A DNA stretch of 64,000 nucleotides, from assembly GCF_009727055.1 (NCBI RefSeq), contig NC_052349.1, positions 91,493,236 through 91,557,235 of the forward strand, written 5' to 3'. Of this stretch, positions 12,190 to 23,652 are shown piece after piece. The DNA is from Benincasa hispida (lineage: Eukaryota > Streptophyta > Magnoliopsida > Cucurbitales > Cucurbitaceae). The stretch's first letter is position 1. Each line of letters starts with the position of its first letter. The notes beneath the pieces were generated by a model that was not told where the DNA came from, ran no database searches, and was given only the letters and a program-made list of their open reading frames with translations. The translations under genes and the position numbers were made by a program.

Positions 12190-12664
12190 ATGGTCTTCTC
12201 AAGATTATCATTAAGAAAGGCAGTCTTGATGTTCATTTGCTATGTTTCATAATCATAAAATGTGGCTATGGACAGGAGAATCCTAATAGACTTGAGCATG
12301 ACAATAGGTGAGAAATTTTCCTCATAGTCAACTCCCACGACCTGGGTATAACCCTTTGTAATGAATCAAGCCTTAAAAGTTTGCACCTTTCCACTTACAC
12401 CTCTTTTTTGCTTATAGATCCATTTACACCCAATAGGTCTTGCCTCATCAAGCGGATCAACAAACTTCTAGACATTATGGAAATACATAGACTTCATTTC
12501 CTATTTCATGGCCTTAACCCATTCATCTTTGTCAATATCCTCCATTTCTTTCTTAAAAGACAACGGATCCTCAACCTCATCATTCAAAATGACGTTTTGG
12601 GCTTCAGTCAAACCCATGTAGCAATCCAGTGGGTTCATAACCCTCCCACTACGTCGAGGCAGAC

Positions 12665-14107
12665 TCACTCTCGAGCTGATTGACTAGATGTACTGACCTC
12701 AACAACTCTTGTTGATCTGTCGGCCTGTTCAATAACTCTTGTTGAACTCTCAACAGTCTCAGTCTCACTAGTAATCTTACGCAAAACGAGATTACTCTGC
12801 GGCTTGTGATCCTGAATGTGGTCTTCTTTCAAGAGGATAGCATTTGTAGAAACAAACACTTTATTCTCACTCGGATCATAGAAGTATCCACCTCTCATTT
12901 CCTTGGGGTAGCCTACAAAGAGGCAAACCTTCGAACGCGGTTCCAACTTCTTTGGGTTAAACACTAGCACATGTGTCGGACAGCTCCAAATCCTGAAGTG
13001 GTGTAAACTACCTTTACGGCCTCTCCACGACTTAAAAGGTGTTTCAAAAAAATTTTTCGAGGGAACGTTGTTCAGGATATAGCATGCAGTCTCCACTGCA
13101 AAACCCTGAAACGAGTATGGAAGATGAGCATAACTCATCATAGACCGAACTATGTCCAACAAGGTTTTGTTTCTCCTTTCTGATACACCATTCTGCTGAG
13201 ATGTACTAGGGGCCGAGAGTTGGGACGCAATCCCATGTTCTATCATATAGTTCTGGAATTGGAAGTCCATATACTCTCCACCACAATCAGATCGTAGTGT
13301 TTTTATCTTCTTACCTAACAAGTTTTCAACTTCAGCCTTATACTTCTTGAACTTGTCAAGGACTTCAGGTTTATGTTGCATTAGGTAGAGATACTTGTAC
13401 CTTGAATAATCATCTATGAAAGAAATGAAATATTCATACCCACCTTGAGTTCTAATATTCGTCGGACCATAGTGGTCTGAATGTATAAGCTCCAAGGCTT
13501 CTTTGGCTCTGTAACCTTTTCCAGTAAAAGATCGTTTGGTCATCTTTCCTTCAAGGCATGATTCACACACCGGCAAGGAGTTTTCTTTTAAACTCTTTAG
13601 AAGTCCACTTTTCACCAACTTCTCAATCCTATTAAGGTTGATGTGACCTAACCTAAGATGCCAAAGATGGGCATTTTCTTTAGGAGAAACCTTTGGTCTT
13701 TTAGTTATTGTTGTCGTACTGAACATTTCAATGTTAAACAAGGCTTTTATGACTAACGGCCATAGTACATATAAGTTACTTTCCATTGAACCATAACCAA
13801 TCTTCATTCCATTCTTGAAAATAAACACTTTATAATCAGAAAATGAGACTGTATACCCTTGTTCAATGAGATAAGAAATCGAGATCAAGTTCCTCTTAAT
13901 ATGAGGAATAACAAAAACATTATCCAGTAACAGATAATGTTTCTTGTCAACAAATAACTTCAGTCTGCCTACAGCAACAGCTAAAACAACCTCACCAATA
14001 CCGACTCGTAGAGTCATCTTTCTCTATGGAAACGTTTGCCATGAACTGAATCCTTAATAAGAGGAACTGACATGGTTGGTAGCACCCAAATCAATGACCT
14101 AGGTAGA
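12665..14107 (-). pseudogene. Copia A protease end, GAG-pre-integrase and integrase
   Basis: From 14107 downward the strand reads VIDLGATNHV, the Copia protease active site with DSG changed to DLG, followed by frame breaks. A 450-codon open stretch (14017-12665) then carries the core domain with LISISYLIEQGY, the GAG-pre-integrase AHLWHLRLGH and a CESCLEGK zinc-type motif. The integrase catalytic core follows with HSDHYGP, FIDDYSRY and TLRSDCGGEY, then QQNGVSERRNKTL, and the VFVGYPKEMRGGYFYDP segment. Integrase inserts the cDNA into chromosomal DNA. The first catalytic-core segment usually reads HxDxxGP, retained here. The stretch is open but is disconnected from RT by stops at 12.2-12.66 kb. 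Confidence 0.93.
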
Positions 14108-14333
14108 ATCATTATTCTCAACCAAACACGTCTCCAAGACGAATAAGTCAAATTTACTGTCTTTCCTCCTCTTTTGGAAAGTAGTGGGATCAGTATCAGA
14201 ACAACTGACACTACTGGTTTCATCATCCATCCCTTTATGCTCGACAAGTAAGAACTGACGTTCAAACAAATCTTGCAACAAGTCCATGATCTCGCGTGCA
14301 ATGACCATGTTCTCAACCCTTTTGGCCAAAACA

Positions 14334-14808
14334 NNNNNNNNNNNNNNNNNNNNNNNNNNNNNNNNNNNNNNNNNNNNNNNNNNNNNNNNNNNNNNNNNNN
14401 NNNNNNNNNNNNNNNNNNNNNNNNNNNNNNNNNNNNNNNNNNNNNNNNNNNNNNNNNNNNNNNNNNNNNNNNNNNNNNNNNNNNNNNNNNNNNNNNNNNN
14501 NNNNNNNNNNNNNNNNNNNNNNNNNNNNNNNNNNNNNNNNNNNNNNNNNNNNNNNNNNNNNNNNNNNNNNNNNNNNNNNNNNNNNNNNNNNNNNNNNNNN
14601 NNNNNNNNNNNNNNNNNNNNNNNNNNNNNNNNNNNNNNNNNNNNNNNNNNNNNNNNNNNNNNNNNNNNNNNNNNNNNNNNNNNNNNNNNNNNNNNNNNNN
14701 NNNNNNNNNNNNNNNNNNNNNNNNNNNNNNNNNNNNNNNNNNNNNNNNNNNNNNNNNNNNNNNNNNNNNNNNNNNNNNNNNNNNNNNNNNNNNNNNNNNN
14801 NNNNNNNN
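14334..14808. other. Assembly gap (475 N)
   Basis: Run of N in the gag zone of the Copia A element. The long frames reported across it are artefacts of the Ns. Confidence 0.99.
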
Positions 14809-15737
14809 ATAATCTCCCGTAAGTGTGACCCGCCATTTTAGGCCCTGGAGATCCACCCCAAGCAACCAATCCGAAGGGAAAAATCCGATTGGAGCAAAAC
14901 CTAAAGTGACCCTATCCATTTCTGGAGTTTACCTTTATCTTGACCAACTGCACAAAGCCCATTCGAAGGGGGATGCTCCCAGGGCGCCACAAGGGAGTAC
15001 AGAATGATCTCACGAAGTGAGCTAATGACAGAGACCATAGGACGTGTTGACACACACCCTTCACCCACTCACTATAAACACTCTCTTCTTCCACCAAGAT
15101 ATTGACTCATGCAAACACCATCCAAAGGGGGATGCTTCCAGGGCACCACGAGGCCAAGCATGAATCTCACGATGTGAACATACAGGGAGAAACGTGGGTA
15201 GAATCATAGACATATCACATACATCTCTTCCTTCCACTAATTATTTTACAACCTAGAGTTTAGCTTACTTAGAAAAAACACGATTATGGATTTTAACTAA
15301 GTGACTTTTAGGTTTTCCCAAGAGTAACTTTTACCTTGGATAGTTAAACAACTTTTGATCATCATCCATTAAACACTTTAACGGAGTCTTAGACCAAATT
15401 GTCACATACTTGTTGAAAATCTATCTAATTCACTTTTCCAGGTAGGTTCCCAGGTAGGGGTGTTATGTTTCTGTTAACTTAAGAACCCCAGCCTAGACAG
15501 AACCCGCCTTAGACAAAAGGTCCCTTATAGATAGATTTAAAACAAATTTAATCTTTTATGCCAATCAGTTTAATCCTATTAAATCGATTTTAAAAGATTA
15601 ATCTAGGTTACTAAACTCTTTAGAACCATTTGAACTTAGGTCTATCTCAATCTAATTTTAAAACCCTTTTAAAATACTTGAGTTTACCCTAAGTCTGCAT
15701 GCAACTCTTTCTTATTGATTTTAGTTCTAACTTCCTT

Positions 15738-16053
15738 TATAACACTTATAAACGGAAACAACCAAAACCACAATGCAAGGCTAACATATGTAAGGCATTC
15801 ATAATGATTATAAACAGCCTAAGTGTCATGCTCAATGCATTGTTCATTCATTGCTACTTCTTTTATATAACACTTATATAAAACAACAATGAAACAAGCA
15901 CAACATGTTCCATTCACCCTTAGACTATAACACTTATAATAAAAGGATGATGCATGATAATGCTCAGTGCATGCAAAATATAACTCTTATATTTCATGAT
16001 GCATGTGCATGCTTTCATGTAATTTCTTCATGCAATATTATAACATTTATAAT
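15738..16053. repeat. Recurring TTATAACACTTATAA motif in the element leader
   Basis: Five related sites near 15738, 15863, 15925, 15978 and 16036 read TTATAACACTTATAA or slight variants. Several are followed by CATGATGCATG. No gene is present. The sites lie in the untranslated leader of the minus-strand Copia A element. Confidence 0.6.
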
Positions 16054-16319
16054 ACATGATGCATGAACAATTTCATAACGTAAGGTGGGTTTTAAACCAT
16101 ATGTCAAACACTTTGTCATATAAGCTCCATACATCATATGTATAATAAACAAATGTTGATGAACCGGGTAGAATTGCCTTAAAACCACAAAAATTAAAGT
16201 TAACTATTACAAAACCAAGGAGTCTCCAGTTCAAACAGGCGAACCGGGTCTTGAACCGTCCAGGTGAAGCAACGCGTCTCCAACCATCATGTATCAAACT
16301 CCTCGTGATCATCTACATG

Positions 16320-16830
16320 AAAGAACAAACACTTCGCTCTATCGTTTACCAACGCACACAGAACTAAAAATCGTTTAGCAACGATCGTGTACCTTTTACT
16401 AAGCGATGAAGTCCAAGATACGCGATCACCTAGTGTGCTCTGCACAACGCACACCTTATGCAATCGTCTAAACGATTACGATGCAGTAAAGCACCATCGC
16501 CTAAACGATCGCTTAGCTAGCACCTTCGTATCGCGTGCGATCGTGTAGGTAGTAACTAAGCGATGAGGCTTGCTAACTACATGATCGTCTAGCGCGCGCC
16601 TTTTACTAAACGATGAGCATCATATGCTCCCACTACAATCGTCTACCTCCAGTGCCTACGTGATCGGGCAACCAACGCTACGCGATAGAATAAATGATTT
16701 ACCCTATCGCTTAGCATTAACTAAACGATCGTTTAGTAAATACTACACGGTCGTATAGCAAAATCTATACGATCGCTTAGATAAATCCCAACGATCGTTT
16801 ACCTTAGGCTACACGATACGACCAACTCTT
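16320..16830. repeat. Array of CGATCG-centred palindromic motifs in the Copia A leader
   Basis: About 500 bases dense in variants of CTAAACGATCGTTTAG, itself a perfect 16-bp palindrome (present near 16722-16737). The variants include CAACGATCGTGTA, CTAAACGATCGCTTAG, TATACGATCGCTTAG and CCAACGATCGTTTA. No long reading frame crosses it. The array lies 320-830 bases downstream of the primer-binding site in the element's sense. A weaker form of the same array lies in the LTRs. Confidence 0.85.
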
Positions 16831-17133
16831 GTTCTTTTTCCTCGTTGAGAACTGCATCTCTATGCTTTAAAACTTCATCGCGAGCAACTCGACTAACTCA
16901 AACTCTTTGAATTATAGACTTGATAGCATGTTAATTACGCCCAAAAACGCAGGGGCCCTTACAAATTAACACTTTGTAATTGAAGAAAACTTTAAACAAA
17001 AGCAATTAAACCCAAAAACATTCATCAACTCCATCCACAAATGCATTAAACAATTAAACACAAATGCAGAAAACCCACCACGACTGTAAAAGAAGTTCAA
17101 AACATAATTGAAATTTGGAATATCATAACAACC

Positions 17134-17147
17134 TGGCTCTGATACCA
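17134..17147 (-). other. Primer-binding site (initiator Met tRNA type)
   Basis: On the minus strand TGGTATCAGAGCCAGG starts two bases after the 5' LTR end (17150). This is the usual plant Copia site complementary to the 3' end of initiator methionine tRNA. It fixes the LTR end and the orientation. Confidence 0.9.
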
Positions 17148-17149
17148 AT

Positions 17150-20100
17150 TGAAGGAAATTGAATACGAGGATTTCCATGAGCAGCAGAAGGATCATTCCA
17201 AATTACAATCGTATATGAACTTTACAATTACAATCACAAACGAAAACATACGGTTATGCTAAAATACAGAAACTACAGCATGTTAAACAAAAGATCAAGG
17301 ACAAGAGCAATACACTTTTGCAGACTCATCTTCAAGCTCCTTAATCACGAACTCTCGATCTCAGCAACACGGCAACACACAAATGCTCGTCTAACACGAC
17401 TGCTACACTGCACGAACACCACGCACTCGAAATAAGTGATCACCAAGGTCATGAACACACCAAACACCACGAACGGCCTCTGATGACATGCAGAAATGCA
17501 TGTCATCTTAGGCCTTTTATTTAGAATTATGAGGGCTGTTAAGCAGAATATGTGGCAATTATGTTAGGAATTCATGAGAAAATGAGCTTGTGTCGTTCAT
17601 CATGATGAATCTCGACTAACCCATTATTATGTGTTATTATGCGTTCAATGTTCTATTTTTGTAGCTAACACGGGAAGTGGACGCAAACGCGGAAGCCAGA
17701 CCACCGCATAGACGACCGCATGCGGAGAAACTTTCCATCGCAAAGGCGAACGCGTTCGATCAACGCATGAGTGTTATGGTAATCAGCTGCATACGTCCAT
17801 CGCATGGGAGTTGCACTCGTCAAGCGATTGCAGTCATCGTGTAGAGTTGCGGTATTAAGCGAATGCGGTCACTGCATGATTATGGCTATACGATAACGCA
17901 TACTAATGGGATCAACGCAAGGTTGGTGGAATGAACGCATCAACGCATATCTCGGGAAAATCAAAAGATGATGTTAACATTTCATCTACCACGCCGTTAG
18001 CAGCAGAGATTCAGAAAGGACTAAACGCGTCGTGAATGTCAGAATCAGAGTAGTCCATTAATGCTGTCGGCGATCCAGGCTCTATACAAAGGACCCGATG
18101 AACAGAATTTCAACTTATCCAGGATTTTCCCCTGCGATCCAGACTAATGCGTGAGAAGAAAGCTTGGGAGTTCTTCATCTCCTTCCTCCATTTTGAGTGA
18201 CGACCGGAGCTAGATCTCGAGAGAGTCAGCTCCATCACCCATTCATGGCACCACCGGCAGCCTTGACGCACATCTACTGGAAGCAAGTTATTGCTTCCAG
18301 CCGGTCATTTCATTTTCCCTTCTTTTCTTATATTGTATTGTATTATATTTTGTGATTAAGGAATTAATACATTATGTGTTCAATGCATTTCTGTGTTTCC
18401 TTCGATTCCATCTCCATCTTTCTTTGCTTCGCTCCCTTAACTTTCATTGCATCACTTAGTGAGATTGCTAGAGTATCGCATACTTAGTTATGTGGATTAG
18501 AGATATGAAGCATGTAGCAAACCACCGAAAGGTGTATGTTGCGTGAGTGTGTGAGAAAACCTTATTTGCTTAGTGTGAAGCTGTAGCACGCTTGTCCATG
18601 AGTAGAGTCAGTAACAACTAACTGCTCGGGAGGGTAAGTGGTTGGTCACATTAAGCAATGTAAGCAAGTATTCACTAGAGATAGGAATAATCTTCCGCGC
18701 CAAGTTTATGTAGTTACCTTGTCTTATGTATGAGTCCATTGCACCTTTAGAGCAACTCAGGAGAGAGTCTAAAGAAAAAACCTAAGACTTGAGAGAGCTA
18801 GGTTAGAATCGATGCTCGGAAGAACTAGATTAGGTTTGCATAAGCAAGAATGGAAACTTAGGAATAAGCTTCATTTGCCATCACACAGCATATGCACCCT
18901 ACGGATAGGATATTGCATGCGTCTAGGAAGTAAGATATGGTGGTGATATGCGGCCATCACGCTCATGCGGCAAAAGCACGTGAGTGGTTTATAGGGGTTT
19001 AGGCTGGCATAAACTTTTTCGGCACTATCGCATATACATCGCATACGTCCTAGAATTAGGCTCAAGTGTGTGTAGCATGATCGCATAGCTTGTGTTGACT
19101 AAGGTTGCCCTCGCGATCACTTTTAAGTGTTGCAATGAAGACATCTCCACATTTTATCTATTTTCCCATTCATTTGTTTCATGTCAAGAGTTTTCGTGTC
19201 TCTACTTCTCATTCACACTCTCATTGCGTTGTCTGTTACTTAGGAGTAGGAGTAGTGTTAGCGTAGAAACCTCCCATCCATTCTTTTATTCAACCGTCGC
19301 ATGCACATTACCGCATACATCTCACTACAAGTCCCTGTGTTCGACCTCGAATCACCCGAGAAACTTACGTTTGCGTTATACTTGGTGTGAGTGCAAGTTG
19401 TGACAGGGCGCATGGTCATCGCACACATTTGTTAACCGCAAATTCCAATTCTAACTATGACCATGACGCATGATAATCAACGCATACATTAAGTACATGC
19501 ATCGCATATTACGTCCACGAAATTTTAGTTGTTGAGTAATTGACATCTAATTTCCCATCATCAGCCTCCACAGAACCTCGACAGTGTCGAGTTAAGTACG
19601 ACACCACCTTTGAAGGCTACCTTGGTATTCTCGATGTGAGAATCCAAAGGGTGGGCTCTGTGTGGACTTGGTTTGAGCAGAAAACTGGAGGAACCACAAT
19701 CGTGTAAACGATTAAGCAAGTGGGAGATGGAAGAACCTATCGTATAGGTCGATACCCAATCATTTAGGAAAAGTTAAACGATCGTCTAGCAAAAGCTATG
19801 CGATCGTTTAGCTCATCGCTTAGCTGAGTGTCTATCACCTAAGAACACTCCATGATCGTTTAGTTAACTCCAAGCTGTCACTTAGTAAATCCAATTTACT
19901 TGACAAATTTTCGTGAGATTTTTCCGAGATTGGAAATCTCAAAACAACAATTTCTGAACCTTACTCAAATTAGGAAAATATTTTTCTTTTTAATTCACGG
20001 TTACCATGAAACCACCAATAACCTCCCACTCAATTGGTTATTAGAGAAAAAAAGATAATTATCCAATAATTAATATTATTATAAATATAAATGATAACTA

Positions 20101-21350
20101 ACTTATCATACTATATTTATAACCTATAGTTTTAATATTTCATCTCATGAAACATACAAACCATAGCTCTTTTTCTATTTCATGGCACTTAATGTAAATT
20201 TTATTTACATTAATCCTCCACTTGATGTATCTCATATACTATATCAATCGTATCATATATAATCAAATTACCTCTTGTCAATTTGAACATTTCAAATCAA
20301 CACCAAGAACTGATCCTCAACTTGAATCCATTGAGCTACTAAGGAGACCTTATGAACCTGTAGCTCGAAGCTCCAATTGTACGTGAATAACTGACTAAAC
20401 TCTTTAGTCACGAGATCCACCATCCGTTAACTGATAGACACTCTACCAAAGACTGACAGTTGAACTCTTCTTACCATAGATATATTATGTGTTCATCTTA
20501 ATTAATCAACAGTGCGACAACCCTTCACAGATTGCTCGTAAGTACAACTTGGCTAATAATCATTATGCCCCTGTAGTTACATATAACTCCTTAAGTACCA
20601 CTGAATTCTCTAATGAACATAAGTTATAGTCCTACTATGACTGGGTCCTCTCTTCCAAAGAGAAATTATGGCCACTATGTTCAAGCCCCAGAATCAGCCT
20701 TTAAGGGAGCAATCTCTGTACTTACCTCTGCTTTGGGGACAGAGTGAATTCCATCTCGTGTATTGAGTTCCCAGCTCCCAAATCAGATAGGTCCCCAAAA
20801 AGGTAGGCTTGTTAAGTTGACAATCTGGCCACTCTCACCCATACTAATTAAAGGACCACCCTCAAAGACAGGAGTTCCCAAAACACTCAGGATTGAGGTC
20901 GTGTCACCTATGGTCGTTTAGGTGAGATGTAAGTCTCTAGTATCAACGGCGTTATATACAAAGTCTAGTCATTTTATGGTCAGGTCTTATACAAACTCTT
21001 TGTATAGGACACCCCCACTCGCATGTCTCCACATGAATGGTCAGTATCTACCATCTGTAATAGTTTACAACACTTACAAACTTCTACAAAGCGGGTCGTA
21101 TTCGTAGTGTCACCAGAATCAAGTATCCCACCTTAATCCTTATACTACAAACCTATTTAGATTATCACTTAAGGCATGATCCACTTGTATATTACATATA
21201 CATGCTTAAGTTTACATAAGGTAACCATGGAGCTTTGTTTATTGGATATGAGTAAATGCTAGAATGAAACAACAGTTATTTTATTCATAAAATAATGTTT
21301 ATCATTACAAACAACGAGACTCCGGGAGAATTAGGACATTAATCCCAACA
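17150..21350 (-). repeat. Copia family A 5' LTR, interrupted by a solo LTR
   Basis: The minus-strand LTR starts TGTTGGGATTAATGTCC at 21350 and ends CCTTCA at 17150. Positions 17481-19568 are foreign (solo LTR D plus one target-site copy). Without them the LTR is 2113 bp, close to the 2143 bp of the copy at 61716-63858. The segment 19.68-19.9 kb carries CGATCGTTTAG-type motifs. Reading frames inside are not genes. Confidence 0.92.
17481..19563 (+). repeat. Solo LTR, type D (2083 bp, TSD GCCTC), nested in LTR A
   Basis: Starts TGATGACATG and ends CATCATCA, with a TGATG...CATCA terminal inverted repeat. It is flanked by GCCTC at 17476-17480 and 19564-19568. The uninterrupted copy at 62037-62050 reads ATGGCCTCCACAG across the site, confirming the insertion. 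A TATA-like CTCTATACAAAGGA lies at 18080-18093, and CCCTGTGTTCGACCTCGAAT near 19330 resembles the LTR end or leader of plant Tat/Athila Gypsy elements. The plus orientation and Gypsy assignment rest on that resemblance. Confidence 0.9.
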
Positions 21351-21684
21351 ATTGACAAAACAAAAATTAGAAGAAAGAAAGTTGAAGATAATAATTAAAG
21401 CTTAGAGCAGTCCATAGAGGATGATGGTCTTCAAGCTAAATTGACATCACTTTGTGCCATTGTGTGTGGAAAGTTAGCTCATGAGCTACGAAGTTAAATT
21501 TGTAGTTAAGGAAGAGAAAGCCTTTGATGACATCTCGCTGATAGAGGTCAACAATGAAATCGCCTAAAGATTGGAGTACATTTGCATATCAAGTTTTACT
21601 AGTCAAAAGGGATTCCAAAGAATTGAGAATCTATTTTAAGTCTAAAGCGAAATAATTCATTCATACCTTAAGCAATTTGATGAT
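21351..21684. other. No gene recognised
   Basis: Unique-looking, AT-rich sequence to the right of the Copia A element. It continues across the LINE insertion at 22392. Short open pieces match nothing I recognise. Confidence 0.5.
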
Positions 21685-22391
21685 TTTTTTTTTTTTTTAT
21701 AAAGAAGTATTACATTGAAGAAATGAAATAGGGAAAACCCAACACCTAAAGGTGATTACAGGAAGTCTCTCCAATTGTAAAGGAAAAAAAAGAATGAAGT
21801 ATGAGAAGTAAAAGGATGCTCAAATTTATATCAATTATAAACATAAGTAAGAACCAAATCCACAAATCTATCAAAAGTAGAGGTAGAGTCCCTAAAAAGC
21901 CGATTGTTACGTTCACTCACCAAAGCCCAAAAGAACGCACACAACAAAGCCAACTAAATAGTCTGCTTGGTACCACCAAAAAGATGCCCCACAAACAGAG
22001 ATGCCAAGAGATCAAATATATAGTTAGGGAAAGTAGAAGATCAACCAAAGTCATTCAGAACAATATGTCAAAAACGATGTGCAAACAAGTGAGAAAGAGA
22101 TTCAAAGTTGCAACAACATAGGAAACACCAAGGAGAAATATACATATAAGACATATGTTGTTGCAAACAATCAGTTGCATTAATAGCACCAACACTGAGT
22201 TCCAAAGGAAAATTTTAATTTTCTTTGGATAATATCTTTCCAAATAATACAATATAGGTTCTTCCTTAGGGGATCAACAGAACCAATCAAATCCATCATA
22301 AGAGATTTAACTGTAAAACAAGATGAAGGCTCCAATGGTCAACTTCAAGCATCAATGATGGATCGAAGTCTAACAATTGACAAATCGCTCA
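21685..22391 (-). mobile_element. 5'-truncated LINE (L1-type) with target duplication
   Basis: The minus strand holds the C-terminal part of a plant LINE ORF2. The zf-RVT-like segment reads YPKKIKIFLWNSVLVLLMQL, and later an ALLCAFFWALVSERNNRLFR-like segment appears in another frame. A T15 run at 21684-21698 is the poly(A) tail on the minus strand. It is flanked by AGCAATTTGATGAT (21671-21684) and AGCGGTTTGATGAT (22392-22405), a 14-bp target duplication with two mismatches. Stops and frameshifts show an old, dead copy. Confidence 0.8.
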
Positions 22392-22405
22392 AGCGGTTTG
22401 ATGAT

Positions 22406-23570
22406 ACCATCATATGGAACGATCACTTGCTAATTTCGTTTATGCCATATTGTTGAAGCTACAAGGAAGAATTAATGAATTGTCGTGATTTCTATTTGGT
22501 TGAGTATCTCTCAAGCCTTATAAAAAAGATAGGCAACATTAAAATAACATATATCAACTAGTTTCAAACAAGAAGACCAATAGATTTGTAGATTTGTGGT
22601 TCAAATCCTCCTTCTCCAATACTAAGAAAAAGACTAAATAGTTGGTTTAAGGACTATAAGTCTATTTTGTTAAATTACACTCCTAAACTTTAATATTTGT
22701 TCACGAGATGCCTTCATTTTTATCTTTTTTTATTTTTTTTAAACACAATATTATATTTGACATTTTATATACTTTTCAAAACTATCATTAAATAGAAATC
22801 TGTTAGAATGTTGAATGAAAATTAATATCTATAATAATGTAGTCTTGACATTAATAGAAATTGGAACTTGAACACAACCGCAACACTCTATATCTCACCA
22901 ACATACTCATTTCATGCTGCAATTTCCACAAAAAAAAAAAAAAAGAAAAAAAAATCTAATTTATTTCTACTATGATGACAAATTTGAAACATTAATAAAG
23001 GATAAAGAGTAACATTGTAATTTTCAAAGGATATGGATATTTTTAAACAACTAAGGAAGCTTTTTTTTTTCTTAGTTTTTAAACATTTACAATTAGTATA
23101 TCAAATCTTCATGGAGATGTGGATATTTTTTATATTTTCATGAATTTGGCATCGACATAATGGATGAATGATTATATCAAAGACAAGTTCATAAAATATA
23201 AAAAACAATAATAAGTAATAAAATGTCACTTATGTAAATATAATATAAATAATAAAAATATTAAACTTATTTAAAAATCGTAGAATATTTATTTATTTAA
23301 TTAATATTTTTTTTCGTTTAATAATGTTTCAAATATCCATCACCATCAATACTATCAATATTTACTTGAACATTTTTGTGAAATTAAGAGCTCGAAATTT
23401 TGGCGTGGATGGATATTTTAAACCTGGGTCTTTATCGGATAAAGAATAATAAATTTTAAAAAATACAGTTTGAAAAGAAAATGAAAGAAAATAAAATGGT
23501 AAAGAAATATCCAGACTCCAAAGGCGAGGAAGGAGCCTTGCACGCATGAACCAAAACCAGAAGCTTAATC
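22406..23570. other. AT-rich intergenic region upstream of the CobW gene
   Basis: No gene seen. It contains A/T homopolymer runs (22931-22953, 23063-23071) and no recognisable repeat family. The last few hundred bases should contain the CobW gene promoter. I could not single out a TATA box. Confidence 0.5.
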
Positions 23571-23598
23571 CTTCTTCTTCTTCTTCTTCTTCTTCTTC
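23571..23598 (+). repeat. (CTT)9 microsatellite in the 5' UTR of the CobW gene
   Basis: Uninterrupted CTT repeats 55 bases before the ATG at 23653. Pyrimidine-rich triplet runs are common in plant 5' UTRs. Confidence 0.95.
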
Positions 23599-23652
23599 GT
23601 TTTGAATTCTGATACTTACCCTTTTCTTATCATCCTCATTCTCGCCCCTTCC

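Larger units (their letters stand above)
10806..17149 (-). mobile_element. Internal region of minus-strand Copia A element (gag-pol, degenerate)
   Basis: Bounded by LTRs at 10805 and 17150, this region holds, in minus-strand order: a long untranslated leader (about 15.2-17.1 kb), an unreadable gag zone with a 475-base gap, protease, integrase, RT and RNase H. The primer-binding site lies next to the 5' LTR. Gag could not be recognised, and its zinc knuckle may be in the gap. Stops and frame breaks occur between protease and integrase and before RT. Long LTRs of about 2.1 kb would suit an Angela/Tork- or SIRE-type lineage, but I cannot place it firmly. Confidence 0.88.

Noticed and set aside
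14014..14919. Long open frames on both strands across 14273-14919
   Set aside because: They are open only because 475 N carry no stop codons.
16320..16830. CRISPR-like array
   Set aside because: Motifs are degenerate, unevenly spaced palindromes without unique spacers, in a eukaryotic retrotransposon leader.
21450..22600. Possible host gene relic across the LINE insertion
   Set aside because: Translation in pieces gives no motif firm enough to name a family.
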